Source of the DNA: Imbricaverruca yamaguchii
Lineage: Eukaryota > Arthropoda > Thecostraca > Neoverrucidae
NCBI GenBank assembly: GCA_034440575.1
Contig: JAOTOL010001317.1
Location: 62,001 to 126,000, forward strand
Length of the DNA: 64,000 nt
Reading direction: 5' to 3'
Every line of letters begins with the position of its first letter. Position 1 is the first letter of the stretch. Positions 49,190 through 59,235 of the stretch are shown here, one piece after another. The translations under genes were made by a program, and so were the position numbers. Below the pieces are notes generated by a model that saw only the letters and a program-made list of their open reading frames with translations, was not told the DNA's origin and did no database searches.

Positions 49190-50350
49190 CACATAGTCCC
49201 ATGTGGCGCAGCTCGGGCGTGGCATAGTCCCATGTGGTGTGGCTCGGACGTGGCATAGTCACATGTGGCGTGGCTCGGGCGTGGCATAGTCCCATGTGGC
49301 GCAGCTCGGGCGTGGCATAGTCCCATGTGGCGTGGCTCGGGCGTGGCATAGTCCCATGTGGCGCAGCTCGGGCGTGGCATAGTCCCATGTGGCGTGGCTC
49401 GGGCGTGGCATAGTCCCATGTGGCGCAGCTCGGGCGTGGCATAGTCCCATGTGGCGTGGCTCGGGCGTGGCTTAGTCCCATGTGGCGCAGCTCGGGCGTG
49501 CCATAGTCCCATGTGGCGTGGCTCGGGCGTGGCTTAGTCCCATGTGGCGCAGCTCGGGCGTGGCATAGTCCCATGTGGCGTGGCTCGGGCGTGGCATAGT
49601 CCCATGTGGCGCAGCTCGGGCGTGGCATAGTCCCATGTGGTGTGGCTCGGACGTGGCATAGTCACATGTGGCGTGGCTCGGGCGTGGCATAGTCCCATGT
49701 GGCGCAGCTCGGGCGTGGCATAGTTCCATGTGGCGTGGCTCGGGCGTGGCATAGTCCCATGTGGCGCAGCTCGGGCGTGGCATAGTCCCATGTGGCGTGG
49801 CTCGGGCGTGGCATAGTCCCATGTGGCGCAGCTCGGGCGTGGCATAGTCCCATGTGGCGTGGCTCGGGCGTGGCATAGTCCATGTGCGCAGCTCGGGCGT
49901 GGCATAGTCCCATGTGGCGTGGCTCGGGCGTGGCTTAGTCCCATGTGGCGCAGCTCGGGCGTGCCATAGTCCCATGTGGCGTGGCTCGGGCGTGGCTTAG
50001 TCCCATGTGGCGCAGCTCGGGCGTGGCATAGTCCCATGTGGCGTGGCTCGGACGTGGCATAGTCCCATGTGGCGTGGCTCGGGCGTGGCATAGTTCCATG
50101 TGGCGTGGCTCGGGCGTGGCATAGTCCCATGTGGCGCAGCTCGGGTGTGGCTTAGTCCCATGTGGCGTAGCTCGGGCGTGGCATAGTCCCATGTGGCGTG
50201 GTTCGGGCGTGGCATAGTTCCATGTGGCGTGGCTCGGGCGTGGCATAGTCCCATGTGGCGCAGCTCGGGCGTGGCTTAGTCCCATGTGGCGTAGCTCGGG
50301 CGTGGCATAGTCCCATGTGGCGTAGCTCGGGCGTGGCATAGTCCCATGCC
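49190..50350. repeat. 31 bp minisatellite, about 37 copies, in 62 bp dimers
   Basis: GTGGCATAGTCCCATGTGGC recurs every 31 bp and the unit ends alternately GTGGCTCGGGC or GCAGCTCGGGC, giving a 62 bp dimer. Marker variants repeat at a distance: the GTCACATGTGG unit at 49260 and 49663 is 403 bp (13 units) apart. The GTGCCATAG unit near 49501 recurs near 49964, 463 bp apart, which is 15 units less a 2 bp deletion at about 49880. All minus-strand frames are open (up to 198 codons) as by-products. Confidence 0.97.
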
Positions 50351-51101
50351 ACGTGCCACCCACACGCCAGACACAAGTGTCGTCACCATACGAAAAATGT
50401 TCGCCAACCGCAGCCAGCCAGCTCGTCCATTGGCGCAATGTGCCGCGCGCAGATATCTGCTCCCAGTCGTGTAGTCAGTGGAAACCAATGCTAATATCGC
50501 CAGCGCAAAAGGGATTTACGAGGCGTCGTGGAGCATCACCAGAAACCATTATCATACCACAACGCGTTTTACAAAGACAACGCGTTTTGCTACAGCAGCA
50601 TAACGGACGCTGTACCGACGCTCGAGCCCGTGTGGTACGACCCCGGCTGGTGTTGTGCACGTGCCCTCACGCTCGAGCCGGCCAGATATCGCCCCGGCGA
50701 GTGGACACAGTCCCGGCGGACTGTTTGTGCATTGTGCGTGCGGCACGCCTCTGACGTGCGCACGTGCGTCGGCCTTCCGGTGCTGGCGTGTACGCAGAGG
50801 GACAGCTGTCGGGCCCTGTGCACACAGCGGCGGACCGAGGGGTGAGGTAGGTCGGCACGGTCGGCCGCAGTGGGTATGTGCACAGTGCGGCGATACGAGC
50901 GCAGTGGGCGGCTGGCGAGCGCGAGCTGGCGCGATATGGCGGGAAGGACGTGAGAACGATATGGCGGGAACGTTGTTCCCGGTACTGTGCATTTCGGGGC
51001 GAGGGGCGGGTGCGACCCTGCACCAGACGTGTGGGATGATAGGCCAGCAGGGACCAGTGCAGAAGTGAAGGCGAAACTGTCACTACAATATACGGTACAC
51101 C
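50351..51101. other. CpG-rich single-copy sequence, no feature seen
   Basis: 50600-51070 is strongly CpG-rich and non-repetitive. Frames on both strands overlap and reflect low stop density. Confidence 0.4.
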
Positions 51102-51175
51102 CGCTGTACTCTGCATATACATATATATGCAGAGTACAGCGCCGGGGTATATATTATATGGCATATATATATGCC

Positions 51176-51238
<63 letters not shown>

Positions 51239-51256
51239 GATATACATATATTATGT

Positions 51257-51321
<65 letters not shown>
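51102..51321. repeat. Hairpin cluster followed by two TA microsatellites
   Basis: A hairpin with 18 bp arms (CGCTGTACTCTGCATATA at 51102-51119 and its exact complement at 51124-51141, loop CATA) is followed by a second palindrome around 51158-51180 (TATGGCATAT/ATATGCCATA). Then come TA runs at 51181-51236 and 51260-51321, separated by a spacer containing ATTATGTGGCATATA, which resembles the second palindrome. Confidence 0.93.
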
Positions 51322-51323
<2 letters not shown>

Positions 51324-51910
51324 CGTTGAAAATGACTGCGAATTCACCGTTGGCAATCCTTTTGCTTGCGCTTCAATTGCTCTTATTATCTTCCTACACA
51401 ACCATTGCACTCAGTTGAATACCTGCAATGCACATGCAGAGTGGCGGATCACTCTTACACACACACACACACACACTACTCTTACACACAACACCATATC
51501 GCAGCGCTAGCAAAAAGAAACTAGTCGAGAACACTAAAATGCTCTCAACCACCCACAATAAAAGACGCCTTGTTGCCTTAGAGGCAATATACTTCGGACG
51601 CACCGATACAGCCATCAACAAACACGTCACCGCGCTTGTGATACTCCAGCTTTACGAAAGGTCATCCCTCCACAGCCCCCCCTCCCCCACCACCATTGAC
51701 TGAGTGTTTTGAAATGTAAAAACGAAAATGTACGCTTCCTGTGCTTCCAATGCCCTCTTCCAACGCTCTCTCCTTTACTCCCGATTAGCTCGCATAACGC
51801 ACGCTAATTCATACTCTGAACGTAAATATTAGGTTGGCATGTTTCACAAAAGTAACTTTCATTCACATGCTATTTTTAAAATGTCCTATGCTAAGACGAA
51901 ACGTTGACGA
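51322..51910. other. Single-copy sequence with a short CA run
   Basis: Apart from a short ACACAC run at about 51452-51476, nothing notable is seen. Confidence 0.45.
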
Positions 51911-51922
51911 TATATATACATG

Positions 51923-51991
<69 letters not shown>

Positions 51992-52045
51992 ATATGGATA
52001 TATCCATATATATTGGCATATGGATATGCCCATATACATATGCCT
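51911..52045. repeat. TA microsatellite ending in nested palindromes
   Basis: The TA run (about 51927-51988) passes into TATGGATATATCCATA, a perfect palindrome, and GGCATATGGATATGCC, near 51994-52027. A related ATATGCC word follows. It is organised like the 51102-51321 cluster. Confidence 0.9.
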
Positions 52046-52524
52046 ATTTAGCAATGCAGAAATATATTACGAGGACATCCAGAAGATGACGGGAAACATT
52101 TTGATGGGAAGCACGGGTGAAGGCACGATTTTTAAGCCAGTCGTCTGACGCCAACGTACTGGTGGCTTCAAACCTACCAACTTCTCAATACGGCCAAAGA
52201 TTCAACTGAAGCGTCCGGATGCAGTTGTAAAACAACGGATAAATCTGTTGACCTACTTCACACAGGGAGCAAATGACAAAAACCACCAACACTGCATACC
52301 ACCACTAGAAAGGAGGAGCCTGGCTTAGGGACAACCAATGCACCACGAATGCACCCATGCAGAGCGTCGGTACTCACATTCCTTTCCGCAGCTCCAGCGA
52401 GATAACGGCAGCTCCGACCCGCAGCAGCACCGCGGCGCAGCACGCCAGCAGCGCTGCGGCACCTGTCGCACAGCGCATCCTGTCCGTCTGACCGGCCTCC
52501 ACAGACCGCCTGACCACAGCACAG
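52046..52524. other. Single-copy sequence, no feature seen
   Basis: Becomes GC-rich from about 52380 towards the next array. No repeat or motif. Confidence 0.4.
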
Positions 52525-53272
52525 ACCACAGACCACCCGGCAGGTCACCACAGACCACCCGGCAGGTCACCACCGTCCGCCCGGCAGGTCACCACAGACC
52601 ACCCGGCAGGTCACCGCAGACCACCCGGCAGGTCACCACCGTCCGCCCGGCAGGTCACCACCGTCCGCCCGGCAGGTCACCACCGTCCGCCCGGCAGGTC
52701 ACCACAGACCACCCGGCAGGTCACCACCGTCCGCCCGGCAGGTCACCACCGTCCGCCCGGCAGGTCACCGCAGACCACCCGGCAGGTCACCACCGTCCAC
52801 CCGGCAGGTCACCACCGTCCACCCGGCAGGTCACCACCGTCCGCCCGGCAGGTCACCACAGACCACCCGGCAGGTCACCACCGTCCGCCCGGCAGGTCAC
52901 CACCGTCCGCCCGGCAGGTCACCACAGACCACCCGGCAGGTCACCACAGACCACCCGGCAGGTCACCACCGTCCGCCCGGCAGGTCACCGCAGACCACCC
53001 GGCAGGTCACCACCGTCCACCCGGCAGGTCACCACCGTCCACCCGGCAGGTCACCACCGTCCGCCCGGCAGGTCACCACAGACCACCCGGCAGGTCACCA
53101 CAGACCACCCGGCAGGTCACCACCGTCCACCCGGCAGGTCACCACAGACCACCCGGCAGGTCACCACCGTCCGCCCGGCAGGTCACCACCGTCCGCCCGG
53201 AAAGTCACCACAGACCACCCGGCAGGTCACCATAGACCACCCGGCAGGTCACGACCGTCTGCCCGGCAGGTC
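52525..53272. repeat. 22 bp minisatellite, 34 copies
   Basis: CCCGGCAGGTCACCAC is constant and the variable part is AGACCA or CGTCCGC, so two unit types are interspersed. The period is 22 bp throughout. One unit near 53200 reads GGAAAGTCACC. Every copy carries AGGTCA. A 318-codon plus-strand frame across it is a by-product. Confidence 0.97.
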
Positions 53273-53337
53273 AGCGCTGGGCAGTGCGCTCTGATGGCAC
53301 CCCGCCGCCCGGCACGCTCTGATCGGCTCCCTCCGAC

Positions 53338-53520
53338 GCTCTGACACTTTGACGGTCCGAACCTGCTCACCGATCACCAGCCGCTCTGACACTTTGACGG
53401 TCCGAACCTGCTCACCGATCACCAGCCGCTCTGACACTCTGACGGTCCGAACCTGCTCACCGGTCACCAGCCGCTCTGACACTCTGACGGTTCGGACCCG
53501 CTCACCGGTCACCTTCCGCT
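53338..53520. repeat. 45 bp minisatellite, 4 copies
   Basis: CTGACACTTTGACGGTCCGA recurs at 53341, 53386, 53431 and 53476, 45 bp apart, followed by CCTGCTCACCGATCACCAG. The last copy is cut short. Confidence 0.95.
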
Positions 53521-53579
53521 CTCCAGCGTGTGTGTCTCCGCGTGCGCCGACCGCGCACTACTGCCGCCGGCTCGGTCAC

Positions 53580-53905
53580 CGGTCACCGGTCACTGGGCAC
53601 TGGTCAGGAACCACAGCGGAGCCACCGCGTGGCCTCGGTTCTGTCACTGAGCGCCGGTCACTGGTCACCGGTCAGGCACCACAGCGGGAGCTGCCGCGTG
53701 GCCTCGGTTCGGTCACTGGGCGCCGGTCACTGGCCACCGGTCAGGCACCACAGCGGGAGCTGCCGCGTGGCCTCGGTTCGGTCACTGGGCGCCGGTCACT
53801 GATCACCGGTCAGGCACCACAGCGGGAGCTACCGCGTGGCCTCGGTTCGGTCACTGGGCGCCGGTCACTGATCACCGGTCAGGCACCACAGCGGAGCCGC
53901 CGCGT
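53580..53905. repeat. 69 bp minisatellite, about 4.6 copies
   Basis: GCCGCGTGGCCTCGGTT recurs with its GGCCTCGG at 53631, 53700, 53769 and 53838, 69 bp apart. Each unit also has an inner CGGTCACTG duplication. As 69 is a multiple of three, a 23-residue repeat is open in frame. It is the third separate array within 1.4 kb. Confidence 0.95.
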
Positions 53906-54550
53906 GCTGCCGGGTCGAGTCGGCCGGCCGACACACTGGGGGGCGTAGGCTGGCGTCGCCGCGGCCCCGTTCGGCGGCTGATGGTCGGGCCGATCACCAC
54001 CGGAGCTACGTCTGGCGCTCTTGCCGCTGCCGGCACTGTCGCGGCACGGCCACACCGCGCCGCAGTCGCGCTCCGCTGCCGGCTGCCGGCCGTACTCCGC
54101 CGGCCGCGTGTCCGGCGCTCTGCCGACCCTGCAAGATAAACAGTCGGTGTGAGTAGGTGGGCACATCCGTGGAAATGGCCGAGACGGGTGGACAGACGCT
54201 CGACTCGAGCCGACCTAGGTCGTGCCGTGGTGGAAGAGTTGGAGGGAGCCCACTTGACAGGCGCCGGCGACTACTGCCACTACCGACCTAGGTCGTGTCG
54301 GGGTGGAAGAGTCGGAGGGAGCCCCCATATGTCCCGGTCATAGGTGCCGTAGCTCGTGTTCTGGCGGAAGTTCGGTACGTCTGAGCATCGTCGTCGTGTC
54401 CCGTGAGACTGACCGACAACCTCCTGCTATACCATAGGCAGAACTATCTGTGAAACATTGCATGCGGCACCTTCTATAATTGCGACACATTGTATGCGGT
54501 ACGTTCTATAGCACAGTCGTCACAAGGTCATGGAATGTCACTCCGACATC
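53906..54550. other. CpG-rich single-copy sequence with two short duplications
   Basis: A block with the palindrome CGACCTAGGTCG, then GTGGAAGAGT and GGAGGGAGCCC, occurs at 54211 and 54284, 73 bp apart. A degenerate third copy may lie near 54345. A second duplication, with CATTGCATGCGGCAC and CATTGTATGCGGTAC each followed by TTCTATA, lies at about 54456-54510. Confidence 0.6.
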
Positions 54551-54693
54551 GACTTCAAGTTCGACTTCGACTTCGACTTCGACTTCAACTTCGACTTCAA
54601 CTTCAACTTCGACTTCGACTTCGACTTCGACTTCGACTTCGACTTCGACTTCGACTTCGACTTCGACTTCGACTTCGACTTCGACTTCGACGA
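54551..54693. repeat. GACTTC hexanucleotide repeat, about 23 copies
   Basis: GACTTC is repeated head to tail, with CAACTTC variants in the first third. Depending on frame it reads Ser-Thr, Phe-Asp or Arg-Leu on the plus strand and Lys-Ser on the minus strand. The 169-codon plus-strand frame around it has no recognisable flanking domain. Confidence 0.95.
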
Positions 54694-55435
54694 CTTTGAC
54701 GCATCAGCCTGTAACTCCTCGAAAATCCAGTGCACTCACTACATGGAATAGTCTTGGTTGGAACCAATTTCTCACCAAAGTACTGTTGTTGTGTTACTGC
54801 TGCTATTGTTACTGTAGTTGCTGTGCCGTAGCTGGGGTGCGTCGACGTACGGGGTTCGTGGTGGATGGACTGGAGTTGGGCGGAGGGTATAAACGTGCTC
54901 TAACTGGGTCCAGGCTCACCACCAGTGCTGTCTGGGAGGTGGCCGCGACAGACAACGAGCGACCTCGTCGCACCGATGAGAACGAATAGGAGCGGACAAA
55001 AAAGCAACGGCGCGACAACTCACCCCAGTCAGATACTAATGACAGTGCTCAGTCGGATTCGGTAGGCGCCCGGAACGCCGCGCAAATAGTGTTGGCATCC
55101 GTCATCATCGCAACAAACGCATCTGTGGCGCAATCTGCGACAATGTACCTTATGATCGCATGGGTGATTAACGCATTAAGCGATTTGCAATCGTCATAGA
55201 TTACACATAACTATAGCACATGGCGAATGCGATGTAGCCAACACACAGGTCGATGCTGACACTTCAAGAAAGGATGGCGGCTGGTGGACGTGTCGCTGCC
55301 ATTAAGAAGGGCAGCTCATTGCTCGGCATGCAGCGTCGTGAAAATCTGTGGTAAACGGAATAAGACTGGACGATTGGCATAGACAAGCTGTTCTAAATCA
55401 ATACTAACAATGAAGAACATAGGATCATTGTTGAC
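54694..55435. other. Single-copy sequence, no feature seen
   Basis: Mixed composition. A short Ala/Val/Ile-rich open stretch around 55030-55200 is not recognised. Confidence 0.35.
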
Positions 55436-55488
55436 GAACATGCTGTGTTTGTCAACAATTATCGATTGTTGACAAACACAGCATGTTC
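55436..55488. repeat. Perfect hairpin: 24 bp arms, 5 nt loop
   Basis: The left arm begins GAACATGCTGTGTTTG (55436-55459) and the right arm ends CAAACACAGCATGTTC (55465-55488), with loop TATCG. Words of the arm (ATTGTTG, ACAAACACA) recur just outside at 55425-55435 and 55489-55535. The surrounding 110 bp is thus a small nest of direct and inverted repeats. Confidence 0.95.
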
Positions 55489-55795
55489 ATTGTTGTCACA
55501 AACACATTGTTGTCAACATGCGAGATCATTGTTGCGAGTTTTGAACGACCAGGGATTATTTGTAACATACTATTATAATTGTGCACTTATCGTAGTACGT
55601 GTTTACGGGGTAGATTGAAGCTTACATCCCACATGCCTCGCACCGCCTAGTACACCCCTGTAAACGACACGAAAGCCTGGTAAATGTCCAGATTGCCCTT
55701 GACCAACAGACGCTCGGCTATTAGTCCTGTTTGACGGAACCGAATGTGAATGTAAACGATCGGAATCACTACTTCCATGAAGCTGAATCATCACC
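55489..55795. other. Single-copy sequence, no feature seen
   Basis: After the repeat words next to the hairpin, ordinary sequence with no motif. Confidence 0.4.
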
Positions 55796-56290
55796 GCCAG
55801 CAGGCATTCCACGCGACCCCTGCTGCATCACCACACCACCACATGAGGCACACATATAGCCACTGCGACATCAACCACGCGACCACTGCTGCATCACCAC
55901 ACCACCACATGAGGCACACATATAGCCACTGCAACATCAACCACGCGACCACTGCTGCATCACCACACCACCACATGAGGCACACATATAGCCACTGCAA
56001 CAGCAACCACGCGACCACTGCTGCATCACCACACCACCACATGAGGCACACATATAGCCACTGCAACAGCAACCACGCGACCACTGCTTCATCACCACAC
56101 CACCACATGAGGCACACATATAGCCACTGCAACATCAACCACGCGACCACTGCTGCATCACCACACCACCACATGAGGAACATGTAGAGCCACTGCGACA
56201 ACCACGCGACCACTGCTGCGTTACCACACCACCACATGGGAAACATGTAGAATCACTGCGACAACCACGCGACCACTGCTGCGTTACGCG
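55796..56290. repeat. 66 bp minisatellite, about 7 copies (family member 1)
   Basis: CATGAGGCACACATATAGCC recurs at 55842, 55908, 55974, 56040 and 56106 (66 bp), followed by CACGCGACCACTGCTGCATC and ACCACACCACCA. The last two units (from about 56172) change to an AACATGTAGA form of about 62 bp. That second form is the one found at 57753-58090. Confidence 0.96.
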
Positions 56291-56559
56291 TCAAGAGCGG
56301 ACATAATACCGGTGGCGCCTCTGGTGGTGGATTTGTGAAAGAACACAACAAGAGTTGACTTCCTTTGATTAATGCTACATTCTGATTTCCAGAGAAGATG
56401 CAAATGATTTCCAATGGTTAAATTTGAACAACATTGAAACAAGCTTTCTTATTATGTGAAGTTTGTTTTATTAACAAATCACTTTACCCTGTCACTTTAC
56501 CCTTAAAGTGAAATTGGGGCAATTGACCACTGAACATCTTGTGATAAAAACGTGCTATA

Positions 56560-57205
56560 CATCTTCTTTGTGATACGTTGACAAATTCCAATGTTCTTAA
56601 CTAAACGAAAATCTAACGTGCAATATTTTTATATCATCTTGAATAACTTCCATGAGGGTTTGACCATGTCACTTTTGCACTAAATTCCAACATTGGTGTC
56701 CAAAATTATCACATGCTGCTGCTTTAAAAGGTGCATGAGATGTTTTACATTACCTCGTTAATTGCCAATGATCTCAAATAAACCGGCATAAAGTCAGCTG
56801 TCTTTTGATGCCATACACAACCATTTTATAAATATCTAACGGTGTCTTTTTTTGCACTCAATTCCAGGATTTGTTTCTCAAATTATCACATGCTATTCCT
56901 TCAAATTGTATATCAGATGTTCAACATTAACGAATTAATTTCTAATGGTCTCAAATAAACTGACATAAAATCAGCTGCATTCTGATGCCATATCCGACTA
57001 CTTTTATAGATACCTGTCATATTTACGCTCAACTCCAGGATTTCTTTGGCGAATTATCACGCTGTATTACTTTCTTTTGTATAGCAGGTGTTCTACATTA
57101 GCGAATTAACTTTCAATTGTCTCAAATAAACCGGCATAAAATCAGCTGCCTTCCGATGCCATACTCAACTACTTTTATGCATATCTAACCATGGCATTTT
57201 TACCT
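56560..57205. repeat. AT-rich ~175 bp tandem repeat, 3-4 copies
   Basis: TCAAATAAACCGGCATAAA is at about 56773 and 57122, with TCAAATAAACTGACATAAA at 56951. Spacings are 178 and 171 bp. Each is followed by TCAGCTG, GATGCCATA and ACTTTTAT-like blocks, then ACTC(A/C)A-TTCCAGGATTT and AATTATCAC. A further, more diverged copy seems to precede them from about 56560. The unit length is nucleosome-scale, as for many satellites. Confidence 0.85.
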
Positions 57206-57752
57206 TTTGACATGAAGCTGTGCGGCATTATTGAGGTTCTGTCATGGCTCGATGCACGTCAAGTGCCGACAGTTGCTGCCTAGAGGATCCGAAGGGCCGC
57301 CGAGCGGTGGCATGGCAAAAGTAAAGTTCCATTCAACAATACTAAGCAACATCGGCTCTGCCACGCCAAAATGGTGTAGGAGAAATCAACGGTTGTAGAT
57401 GCATTCTTTCAATGCAACGCCCATAAGCGTAACGTTCTTAAGCAATATCGAGAAAACCACTGGACCTCAACTGCAATGGTGGCGTAACAATATGCGCGAT
57501 ATATCACTGTAAGCGACAATGACATTGACGTCTAAAGTCAAGCTAACTTTTATTACTGTACTTCGCATCGAATTTTATGGAGACGGAGTCCCATAAATTG
57601 TATCTACATTCTTCGCGCAAACACTAGTGAGCATCCGGACGTGCTTGTCAGGTGCACATGTTTCAGAGTTCTTGAATGGCATCAAGAACCTACCTGTTTT
57701 CTTTCCTTACTGGAGATCCCCCGATGTCCGCATTAACATTGCGTCTGACGCC
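57206..57752. other. Single-copy sequence, no feature seen
   Basis: Between the ~175 bp repeat and the second block of the 66 bp family. No motif found. Confidence 0.4.
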
Positions 57753-58090
57753 TAACGGCATCACCACACCACCAGATGGGGAACATGTAGAATCACTGCG
57801 ACAACCACGCGACCACTGCTGCATCACCACACCACCACACTGGGAACATGCAGAGTCACTGCGACAATCACGCGACCACTGCTGCACCGCCACACCACCA
57901 CACGGGGAACATGTAGAGTCACTGCGACAATCACGCGACCACTGCTGCACCGCCACACCACCACATGGGGAACATGTAGAGTCACTGCGACAACCACGCG
58001 ACCACTGCTGCATCACCACACCACCACATGGGGCACATATATAGCCACTGCTCCATTAACCACGCGATCACTGCTGCATCGTTCCACCAC
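57753..58090. repeat. ~62 bp minisatellite, about 5 copies (family member 2)
   Basis: The units are GGGGAACATGTAGAGTCACTG, CACGCGACCACTGCTGCATC and ACCACACCACCAC, clearly the same family as 55796-56290. The last unit returns to the GGGGCACATATATAGCC form. It lies 1.46 kb from the first array in the same orientation. Confidence 0.95.
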
Positions 58091-59181
58091 CACTAGAGGT
58101 GCACATAGAACTAAGGATTAGCATGGGGGCTGGCGACCGTGATGATCACTAGTGGTGACGCATTTTGGACTGTGGGGACTGTGTGCTGAAAAAAAAGGGC
58201 AATGGTAACAAAAGTGGGCACTGGCGACAAGAAAGGGAGCCGTGATTTGGTTCACCCAAAACATCACCTTTGAGTCACGGATACAAGACTTTTCTAGGAT
58301 ACGGATTTCTCCCCGAGAACAAAAATGTGACATTGCAAGTGTTATATCACAAATTCAATTTGAAAGGTTCTTCAGGCCTGTGCTTTTGGATGCATTGAGG
58401 CACATCAGTTCACAGAGCTGCTGGACACCCTCCCGCTTGGTCGTCGTGGTCGTGTCAACAGTCTAATCTTCTGGTATCTTCAAGGAGGTATTAATCTCGA
58501 ACTCACAAGCGACCACCCGGAAAAACAAGCGGCTGAGAACTGTGAACTGAATTTCAATCTTAGCTAAGTCGGTCAAGGAACTACGCTCTCTGCTCGATTT
58601 ACGGAGTCGACAAGTGCCCTAGTAAAATGCAGAAACTTCATGCGCGCCTTGTCTTGGATCAGGTAAGTGAAAAAATCGTGCAAGGGACAATCTCAATTCT
58701 AGGAGTCCAAGAGGGACGTTTCTACCCGTGCTGAGCGCGGGCGCACTGAGCCTTCTAAGATTTTCCGGACTTGTTGTGGAACTGCTGGATATATCAAATT
58801 AAAGCGTGGCGCAATTGCAAATAATTGAATAGCGCGTCGCTTGGCGCCCACCTTACGCCGATATATTGTTCGGTTTCGGAGTTATGGAAGTCAAAATCAT
58901 CAGCCAAACATTATTTTTAACGGTGCATTAAAGTACTTCTCAGCAAGCACCTAATAAACATGGACACAATGGTTATGCGCATGTGCATAGAACAATGACC
59001 GCAGAAAACCCCAGCACAGCTTCATAACCTTGTAAACAGACACTAGACTAGGTCAGGTGACAAGGTGAAGCGAACGAGTTGTCTTTTTGGAGATGTATGC
59101 ACATGAAGGTTTCTCTGTTAATTTAAAGAAAAAACCGCAATGCATGTGATAGTACACAGTGGTATACAGACACACACACAT

Positions 59182-59191
<10 letters not shown>
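58091..59191. other. Single-copy sequence, no feature seen
   Basis: A 74-codon plus-strand frame (58242-58466) has protein-like composition but no identifiable family. The rest is AT-leaning. Confidence 0.35.

Positions 59192-59233
<42 letters not shown>
59192..59233. repeat. TA microsatellite preceded by a CA run
   Basis: ACACACACATACACACACA at about 59170-59191 leads into about 42 bp of TA. Confidence 0.95.

Positions 59234-59235
<2 letters not shown>

Noticed and set aside
54480..54989. Ser-Thr-rich secreted protein from the GACTTC repeat
   Set aside because: The hexamer is open in several frames on both strands. The flanks hold no recognisable domain or clear signal peptide.
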